Of a stretch of 5,889 nucleotides of DNA, positions 1 through 4,009 are shown one piece after another. Every line of letters begins with the position of its first letter. Within the stretch, counting starts at the first letter, position 1. The translations under genes were made by a program, and so were the position numbers. Source of the DNA: Fibrobacterota bacterium (GTDB lineage: Bacteria; Fibrobacterota; Chitinivibrionia; Chitinivibrionales; JANQEN01); the NCBI GenBank assembly GCA_030619215.1, contig JAUXBV010000241.1, forward strand, positions 1-5,889, written 5' to 3'. The notes beneath the pieces are model-generated. The model ran no database searches. It was not told where the DNA came from and saw only the letters and a list, made by a program, of their open reading frames with translations.

Positions 1-11
1 CCTCATGTGCC

Positions 12-64
12 TTATGTCGGGGGTAGGAGTTGATTTAGCGGTTGCAACTACCTCCGTTTTTTTT
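12..64 (+). repeat. Hairpin-forming direct repeat, left copy
   Basis: This is one of two copies of a repeat that bracket the ATPase-RloB operon; the other is at 2150-2204. Both begin with TTATGTCGGGGGTAG (here 12-26) and end with CAACTACCTCCG (here 45-56) followed by a T tract (57-64). The outer arms 18-26 and 48-56 pair over 9 bp with one G-U pair. Inside them TTG (30-32 or nearby) can pair with CAA (45-47), leaving an unpaired GAG on one side only. The intervening loop is unrelated in sequence to that of the other copy. Two copies in the same orientation at both ends of one operon suggest a cassette boundary or a dispersed genomic repeat. I do not recognise the family. Confidence 0.8.
18..64 (+). 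terminator. Possible plus-strand intrinsic terminator
   Basis: A 9-bp G/C-rich stem (18-26 with 48-56) is followed directly by eight T residues (57-64), as in Rho-independent terminators read left to right. It would stop transcription entering from the left before it runs antisense into the RloB gene. The 21-nt loop is longer than usual. On the minus strand no T tract follows the hairpin, so it is not an obvious terminator for the RloB operon itself. Confidence 0.45.
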
Positions 65-81
65 GGGGAGATTTTTTTTGT

Positions 82-702
82 TTATTGGGAGTTTTCAATA
101 ATTGATTCAGCCAATTTATAGACTCGGGAGCCAATGGAGTTCGGCCATCTTGACGTCCGGTCTCTATCAAGATTTTGCGCATTTATAATCGCATTATTAA
201 TTTGTTCAATTATTTGAGAATATGATCCGATTCGCTTTCTGCTATAAATTTCAGACCACTTTTCTTTCGTGGTCTGAGTAGAAAGCAACTGCTCTTTTTC
301 AGGGCTTGTAATACCGGATAAATCTTCGTAATGCAAAACCAGCCAGATTTCAAAGCACGGATTGCTTACACCAAGATAATATCTACTGGTAGAACACCGG
401 CTTGCTACATCATGTAATTGCTCTTGCGGCCAGCGGTCTCTGTCAATAACAAGCCAGAGCTTGTCTGTGTCAAGCAGTCTGTTATTCTTTTTATAGCTGT
501 TCAATTGTTCAATAACATGAACAGGGGCTGAGCGGGTATCCGACTCATCACGTGTGAGCAGCTCCACTTTCACCGCTGATGAGCGGAATTTCTTTTTTAC
601 TTCATTAAAATACAGTGGTTCGGTTCTGTTACCTTCCATTGCGATGACAATCTTTTTATAAGGGTCCCGTACTGAAGACTTCCTTTTATATTTAGACGGC
701 AT
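82..702 (-). CDS. rloB: RloB-family protein (TOPRIM-like), second gene of the operon
   Basis: This 206-residue protein matches the RloB family in length and motifs. It has a basic N-terminus (about 1-18), then EGNRTEP with Glu23 at the end of a hydrophobic strand, a WLVIDRDR strand with Asp87 and Asp89, and the family's SNPCFEIW motif at 113-120 followed by LVLH. A Glu after the first strand plus a DxD is the arrangement of TOPRIM-type metal-binding nucleases, so a nuclease-like effector role is an inference. RloB proteins occur beside restriction-modification loci, and an RloB-type protein is, as I recall it, the second component of the AbiL abortive-infection system. The ATG overlaps the end of the ATPase gene by 11 bp, and GGAG at 710-713 lies 7 nt before it, so translation is probably coupled. 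The protein looks intact. The target, and whether it cuts RNA, DNA or tRNA, cannot be told from sequence. Confidence 0.88.
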   Translation of the reverse strand: MPSKYKRKSSVRDPYKKIVIAMEGNRTEPLYFNEVKKKFRSSAVKVELLTRDESDTRSAPVHVIEQLNSYKKNNRLLDTDKLWLVIDRDRWPQEQLHDVASRCSTSRYYLGVSNPCFEIWLVLHYEDLSGITSPEKEQLLSTQTTKEKWSEIYSRKRIGSYSQIIEQINNAIINAQNLDRDRTSRWPNSIGSRVYKLAESIIENSQ

Positions 703-2032
703 CAGCAGTCTCCATTATATCGGTAAGCAAAGGAACAGCGCCGAAACGCCCGTCAAGATAGGCGCTTCTCAATTGCTTGTCAAAACGGGGCTTGAATTCT
801 TCCAGCGAGTATAAGACACTCTGGTTTTTTATATCCTTTTTTATAAACCAGATTTCATCTCTTCTGAATTTTTTAAGATCAAGCAACGTCAAGTCATGAG
901 TTGTAGCGATAAGCTGGGAAGCAACACTTTCTGTTTTATTGAAAAAGAGCTCGAAAAATTTGATCGAAATCAACGAATGAAAGCTTCTGTCAATTTCGTC
1001 AATAATAACGGTATTTCCTTGTTCCAGCAGATACAGCATGGGAATTAGGTCCATAATCCTGTTGGTGCCGTCGGATTCCGCACTGAAATCAAACTGAATA
1101 TAGTTACCCTTGCTTTTTATTGCATGCGCCGCTTTTATTTTTTTTACCTTTAAATTTCCTCCCTTTCTTTCAACATAATAGGCGTCGTTATTCCTGCTGC
1201 TTACCGTATAAACGGTATGTTCATCCTGTATCTTCTGCCTTATATCTTCTTTAATTACATCCGGTATCTGAAACTTCGGATCCTCGAAAGGGAATTCGTC
1301 AAAATCAAGCCTGTCAATACCGGTATCAAGAAAAGTAAGGCATGTATTGTAAAATGTCCACAGGTCTCTGTTTTTAAACAGATGAATTTCAATGCCCTGA
1401 ATTTTTGATTGAGGAAAAATGACCGTCAATTTATTGCGGAACCACTGGTAGAGCTTTCTGAAAATCTCTTCTATCTCGCCGGGATTCCTTTCATTAATAA
1501 AATTAAGAAAAAGCTGGTTCTTCCTGGTTCCTTTACAGATTGTCTTATGAAAATCTTCAGACGCTTTGTTTTTAAATTTCATTTGAAAGGTAATGTTAAC
1601 CTTTTCACCCTCCGTCTTCCTTGAATATAACTTGTACTCTGAATATTTTGTACCCGCTGAGAGCCATTCTTTCGCAATAATACCATTCTTGATCGTATAA
1701 CCGAACTGATAACATTTGTTCTCAAGGAGAATCTCAAAAGAGAACTCACTCTCATCAGAAGGCTTTTCAGACAGTTTAAAAACCGGAACATCCCAGGCAA
1801 AATTCTGCTGGGCTATAACCATATTTTTTGCATAAGCAATTGCCCTAACCAGATTGGATTTGCCTGAAGAATTGGCGCCGTAAATCAGAGCGGATTTTAA
1901 TACTTCCGGTAAAGTGCTTGCCTTAGTTTTGTATATATGATCTTTAAAACCCCTGACCCGCGACGGAAAGAGACAAAGCTCCTGTTCTTCCAATATCGAC
2001 AAGAAGTTTGAAACCTTGAATCGAATTAACAT
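692..2032 (-). CDS. AAA/ABC-type ATPase (RloA/AbiLi-like), first gene of the operon
   Basis: This is a soluble ATPase of the AAA_15/AAA_21 (SMC/RecF-like) group found in many anti-phage systems. From Met at 2032 it is 446 residues. The N-terminus MLIRFKVSNFLSI is typical of the group. Walker A is GANSSGKS at 52-59, a signature-like ESDGTNR lies at 319-325, Walker B is TVIIDEID at 341-348 with Glu346, and the H-loop is ATTHD with His379. The C-terminus carries YLDGRFGAVP, seen in RloA-like proteins. The long middle part (about 90-310) lacks recognisable motifs and is probably the coiled or lid insertion. I chose the ATG at 2032 over one nine codons upstream (2059) because AAAGGAG (2038-2044) sits 5 nt before it and because the upstream start falls inside the operator-like repeat. 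The ATPase probably senses infection and controls the RloB partner, by analogy with AbiL and the ATPase-TOPRIM pair of PARIS. That function is inferred. Confidence 0.88.
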   Translation of the reverse strand: MLIRFKVSNFLSILEEQELCLFPSRVRGFKDHIYKTKASTLPEVLKSALIYGANSSGKSNLVRAIAYAKNMVIAQQNFAWDVPVFKLSEKPSDESEFSFEILLENKCYQFGYTIKNGIIAKEWLSAGTKYSEYKLYSRKTEGEKVNITFQMKFKNKASEDFHKTICKGTRKNQLFLNFINERNPGEIEEIFRKLYQWFRNKLTVIFPQSKIQGIEIHLFKNRDLWTFYNTCLTFLDTGIDRLDFDEFPFEDPKFQIPDVIKEDIRQKIQDEHTVYTVSSRNNDAYYVERKGGNLKVKKIKAAHAIKSKGNYIQFDFSAESDGTNRIMDLIPMLYLLEQGNTVIIDEIDRSFHSLISIKFFELFFNKTESVASQLIATTHDLTLLDLKKFRRDEIWFIKKDIKNQSVLYSLEEFKPRFDKQLRSAYLDGRFGAVPLLTDIMETADAV

Positions 2033-2037
2033 AACAG

Positions 2038-2044
2038 CTCCTTT
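2038..2044 (-). promoter_or_regulatory. Ribosome binding site fixing the ATPase start
   Basis: On the minus strand AAAGGAG lies 5 nt before the ATG at 2032. The more upstream in-frame ATG (2059) has no comparable site and lies within the inverted repeat. The first four bases of this site belong to the 3' arm of that repeat (2041-2065), so an RNA hairpin, if formed, would partly cover the site. Confidence 0.75.
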
Positions 2045-2065
2045 AGGTGATATTTTCACCTAAAG
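2041..2065. promoter_or_regulatory. Perfect 10-bp inverted repeat, probable operator of the ATPase-RloB operon
   Basis: The arms CTTTAGGTGA (2041-2050) and TCACCTAAAG (2056-2065) are perfect reverse complements around a 5-bp AT spacer. The repeat overlaps the last three bases of the predicted -10 box (2063-2068) and covers the expected transcription start, which is a classic repressor position. The predicted start lies inside the repeat, so the transcript would probably lack a full 5' arm. A DNA operator is therefore more likely than an RBS-masking RNA hairpin, although a start further upstream would allow both. Neither protein of the operon has an obvious helix-turn-helix, so the repressor is not identified. 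Confidence 0.7.
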
Positions 2066-2091
2066 ATACTATGAATGGGGTTAAAAGTCAA
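2063..2091 (-). promoter_or_regulatory. Sigma70-type promoter of the ATPase-RloB operon
   Basis: On the minus strand TTGACT (2091-2086; 5 of 6 bases of the -35 consensus) is separated by exactly 17 bp from TATCTT (2068-2063; 4 of 6 of the -10 consensus). A start about 6-7 nt beyond the -10 box would fall near 2056, giving a short leader of roughly 25 nt before the ATG at 2032. The cassette therefore carries its own promoter and need not rely on a neighbouring one. Confidence 0.65.
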
Positions 2092-2149
2092 TGTTTATTT
2101 GATTTTAAGGTGGTATTTTTGTTTTTAATGTGACATTTCCTCAGAATTT

Positions 2150-2204
2150 TTATGTCGGGGGTAGGCTGTTGCTTTTCCGGGTTTCAACTACCTCCGATTT
2201 TTTT
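2150..2204 (+). repeat. Hairpin-forming direct repeat, right copy
   Basis: This is the second copy of the repeat at 12-64, in the same orientation. TTATGTCGGGGGTAG (2150-2164) and CAACTACCTCCG (2185-2196) match the left copy exactly, and a seven-T tract follows after one A (2198-2204). The outer arms pair over 9 bp (2156-2164 with 2188-2196), and TTG (2169-2171) can pair with CAA (2185-2187). The core is two bases longer than in the left copy and different in sequence. Conserved arms with diverged loops argue for selection or recognition of the paired ends. The copy lies between the operon promoter and the small Cys-rich gene, where it marks the upstream edge of the ATPase-RloB unit. Confidence 0.8.
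2156..2204 (+). terminator. Possible plus-strand intrinsic terminator
   Basis: A 9-bp stem followed by A and then seven T residues resembles an intrinsic terminator read on the plus strand. No plus-strand gene precedes it in this window, so if functional it would stop antisense transcripts that cross the ATPase-RloB operon. For the minus-strand genes upstream it forms a hairpin without a U tract and is at most a weak terminator. Confidence 0.35.
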
Positions 2205-2219
2205 ATACTTATAGTTCTA

Positions 2220-2396
2220 TCACTTAAATTTTGGTTTCTTAGCCTGTTTGAATTGTATGCCGTTATCTCCTTTATATGGTTTCTTATGGTCATTGCCACC
2301 GATGCTAATGTCTTCGGGTATACCGTCAGGGAAGGCTTTGCACTTCCTTTTACCGATGTAATGTTCACAGAAGTAGCATGGGCAATCGTATTGCAT
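2220..2396 (-). CDS. Small Cys-rich, probably zinc-binding protein of 58 residues
   Basis: This short gene encodes a 58-residue protein. Its N-terminal third has Cys5, Cys7, Cys10 and Cys19. The middle has KCKAFPDGIPEDI (18-30), then a DHKKPYKGDNGIQF segment (36-49) with His37, and a Lys-rich tail. A CxxC pair, a CxAFPxGIP core and a DHxKPxxGDxGIxF block recur together in small uncharacterised bacterial and phage-associated proteins as I remember them; that is recollection, not a search. The Cys/His set (for example Cys7, Cys10, Cys19, His37) could bind zinc. AAAGG (2402-2406) lies 5 nt before the ATG. The gene sits 115 bp downstream of the HEPN gene on the same strand, and they may be co-transcribed. 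No function is known to me. A longer plus-strand reading frame covers the same DNA but looks like its shadow. Confidence 0.75.
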   Translation of the reverse strand: MQYDCPCYFCEHYIGKRKCKAFPDGIPEDISIGGNDHKKPYKGDNGIQFKQAKKPKFK

Positions 2397-2511
2397 AGTT
2401 ACCTTTGAGGAAAAAGATTAAAAAGTTGGTTTGATTGGGTTTTTGTGAGCATCGGGGAGTCCTTAAAGAAAAGAATTTGGTAAATTTGGAGCATTATGCT
2501 TCTCCACGTTC

Positions 2512-2934
2512 CTAGCTGACACAGTATTTCTCCTCAATATCTTTGAGCAATAGTAAAAGGTCTGCGCAGTCAATGAACCTTCCAAAGCATTGTGTCCCGA
2601 AAAGCGGGTGTGCTTTCCCCTTCACGCTATGGTCAACAGTTAAGCCATTCCATTTGGCAATTCGTTTGGGTTCCCACTCGCGAAAATTGAAGACATTACC
2701 ATGCGAGCCTGCGTTCCGCAAGTGCCGGAGAAGTTCCACTTCTGGTTCTCCATTGCTGAGACCCATTACCTTAAGCTTCTCCATGCAGATGTTCGCCAGC
2801 ATAATACTTAGACCATTCGTTATCCCAAATATGTCCAGTCCTTTTGTTTTCACTAGAGAAAGGACTGACCTCGGAGTCACACTTACGACTTGCTTTCTCG
2901 TCCTCGCAATAAGCTCAATCTGCCGATCCAACAA
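2512..2934 (-). CDS. HEPN-domain protein (pEK499_p136-like), possibly 5'-truncated
   Basis: The frame encodes about 140 residues from a TTG at 2934. The key motif is RNAGSH at 73-78 (R-x4-H), the catalytic signature of HEPN ribonucleases. It lies in the context LLRHLRNAGSHGNVFNF, followed by EPKRIAKWNG and a C-terminal helix CADLLLLLKDIEEKY. This pattern resembles the pEK499_p136-type HEPN family; the family name is a judgement by eye. HEPN proteins often act as RNases in abortive infection or toxin systems, and this one lies upstream of an RloA/B operon on the same strand. No ATG is in frame. The frame stays open from 2934 back to a stop at 2983-2985, encoding ILNGDGCISDERYPDD, and no Shine-Dalgarno sequence precedes the TTG. 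Either a rare start is used or the true N-terminus was lost at a junction. The catalytic part is intact. Confidence 0.65.
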   Translation of the reverse strand: MLDRQIELIARTRKQVVSVTPRSVLSLVKTKGLDIFGITNGLSIMLANICMEKLKVMGLSNGEPEVELLRHLRNAGSHGNVFNFREWEPKRIAKWNGLTVDHSVKGKAHPLFGTQCFGRFIDCADLLLLLKDIEEKYCVS

Positions 2935-3065
2935 ATCATCAGGGTACCGTTCATCACTAATGCATCCGTCCCCGTTTAATATTTAACGCCGCTTAAAATA
3001 TACATTATTTCTTATTTACCGTTTCCCAGCAGAATACCTTTTTTTATATTATCCTTAAAAACCTA
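2935..3065. other. Intergenic region between divergent HEPN and regulator genes
   Basis: This stretch separates the minus-strand defence genes from the plus-strand regulator. It holds the open but ATG-less 5' extension of the HEPN frame (2935-2982) and a short AT-rich inverted repeat, TTTAA / TTAAA around CGCCGC (2982-2997). Beyond that the DNA is very AT-rich. I see no tRNA, no second copy of the 12-64 repeat and no convincing minus-strand promoter. Confidence 0.5.
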
Positions 3066-3094
3066 TTGACTTAATTTAATTGTTTTGGTAAATT
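3066..3094 (+). promoter_or_regulatory. Probable promoter of the regulator-lipoprotein operon
   Basis: TTGACT (3066-3071) is followed after 17 bp by TAAATT (3089-3094), which match the -35 and -10 consensus at 5 of 6 and 4 of 6 positions. The start would fall near 3101, giving a leader of about 20-25 nt. AGGA at 3112-3115 lies 8 nt before the ATG at 3124. No inverted repeat overlaps this promoter. Confidence 0.55.
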
Positions 3095-3123
3095 ATTAAT
3101 AGCTAATAGAAAGGAAAACGGAT

Positions 3124-3978
3124 ATGACTAATATTTTTGAATACATAGACTATAGAAAATTCCTTGCAGATTACTATTTGGAAAAAAAAGAGCAAAACCA
3201 CGTATTTTCCTATCAACTCTTATCAAATAAGCTGGGCTTTAAGAATAAAGGGTTTATTTTCAATGTTATTTCAAATAGAAAGAATTTGTCAAAATCAAGC
3301 GTAGTAAAAATTTCACAGGCTATAAATCTAAAACTAAAAGAAGCAGACTATTTCGAATATCTCGTTTCCTTTAATCAGGCAAAAAACTTACAAGAACGCA
3401 AATACTACTTCAATAAATTAATTGAGATAAAAAGCAATAGAAAGGGAGCAAATAAAATAAGAGAAACCCGTAAAGATCAGTATGAATTCTATTCTAAATG
3501 GTATATAAGTGTTATTCGCTCTCTTATAGATATGCACGAGTTCAAAGACGATTATAACCGGCTAGCAAAAAACGTTTATCCCTCTATTAAACCCAAAGAA
3601 GCGAAAAAAGCTCTTGCTTTGTTAAAAAAATTGGACATGATAAAAAAACAAAAAAACGGAGCATATAAAATCACAGATAAATTGATAACAGCCGGAAAAG
3701 ATATTGTAGAGCTTGGATTACTTGATTTTCAACTCGAGACTTTAGAGCTGGCAAAAAAAACAATACAGGAGCTGACACGGGATAAACGCCATATATCAGG
3801 ACTCACTCTGGGTATCTCCAAAAATACATACGAACTTATATCTAAAGAAATTGAGCTCTTCCAGGAAAAAATAATGCAGCTTGCAAAACTGGATGAAAAC
3901 GCCGATAATGTTTTCCAGTTTAATTTTTACCTGTTTCCCGTTTCAAATGTAAACGGATTGGTATCAAAAAGACATTAA
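3124..3978 (+). CDS. TIGR02147/DUF4423-family putative DNA-binding regulator
   Basis: The 284-residue product has the layout of the TIGR02147 family. It opens with the conserved IFEYIDYRKFLADYY (4-18). A helix-turn-helix-like part, about 27-70, contains FSYQLLSNKLGF, NVISNRKNLS and a helix ending before LKLKEADYFEYLV (69-81). The conserved FNQAKNLQERKYYFNKL (83-99) follows. A middle segment with a winged-helix look, KPKEAKKALALLKKLDMIKK, lies at 157-176, and the C-terminus has the family-typical RHISGLTLGISK (222-233) and a final FNFYLFPVS strand. Length and ends look complete. The family is known mainly from Fibrobacter-like bacteria as many paralogues per genome; its targets are, to my knowledge, not defined. 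The gene lies 31 bp upstream of a lipoprotein gene on the same strand, so it may control that gene or its own operon. Codon use is A-rich and much lower in G+C than the HEPN gene. Confidence 0.85.
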   Translation: MTNIFEYIDYRKFLADYYLEKKEQNHVFSYQLLSNKLGFKNKGFIFNVISNRKNLSKSSVVKISQAINLKLKEADYFEYLVSFNQAKNLQERKYYFNKLIEIKSNRKGANKIRETRKDQYEFYSKWYISVIRSLIDMHEFKDDYNRLAKNVYPSIKPKEAKKALALLKKLDMIKKQKNGAYKITDKLITAGKDIVELGLLDFQLETLELAKKTIQELTRDKRHISGLTLGISKNTYELISKEIELFQEKIMQLAKLDENADNVFQFNFYLFPVSNVNGLVSKRH

Positions 3979-3994
3979 CTATTATAAATAATTT

Positions 3995-4002
3995 AAAGGA
4001 GG
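3995..4002 (+). promoter_or_regulatory. Strong ribosome binding site of the lipoprotein gene
   Basis: AAAGGAGG, a near-ideal Shine-Dalgarno sequence, lies 7 nt before the ATG at 4010 and so fixes that start. It is better than the site in front of the upstream regulator gene, so the lipoprotein may be made in excess of the regulator from a shared transcript. Confidence 0.8.
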
Positions 4003-4009
4003 CATCATT

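Noticed and set aside
12..56. The flanking repeats as integron attC sites
   Set aside because: The copies fold with paired arms and an asymmetric bulge, but the outer arms lack the RYYYAAC and GTTRRRY core boxes that define attC, and no integrase gene is in the window.
57..79. Two T8 tracts separated by seven bases as a regulatory element
   Set aside because: The first tract belongs to the terminator-like repeat, and the second is plausible as ordinary AT-rich intergenic DNA. Nothing else supports a function.
2032..2059. Nine-codon longer start for the ATPase at 2059
   Set aside because: It would begin inside the inverted repeat, very close to the predicted transcription start and without a ribosome binding site. 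The ATG at 2032 has AAAGGAG at proper spacing and gives the usual family N-terminus.
2150..2368. Minus-strand frame of 72 codons overlapping the small Cys-rich gene
   Set aside because: It is out of frame with the coherent Cys-rich protein, runs through the repeat, has no recognisable motif and has no clear ribosome binding site.
2130..2408. Plus-strand frame of 92 codons
   Set aside because: It runs through the hairpin repeat and lies antisense to the better-supported 58-residue Cys-rich gene. Its product looks like unrelated hydrophobic shadow sequence, and no ribosome binding site is evident.
2488..2505. Imperfect hairpin just downstream of the HEPN stop as a terminator
   Set aside because: The stem is short and interrupted, and no T tract follows on the minus strand.
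2543..2986. Plus-strand frame of 147 codons opposite the HEPN gene
   Set aside because: The product has the Ser/Pro/Arg-rich look of an antisense shadow, while the minus-strand frame contains a clear HEPN motif.
2980..2998. GTTAAAT next to GCGGC on the minus strand as half of an attC site
   Set aside because: It fits GTTRRRY, but I found no matching partner box at the right distance. The sequence is part of a short AT-rich inverted repeat, so chance is likely.
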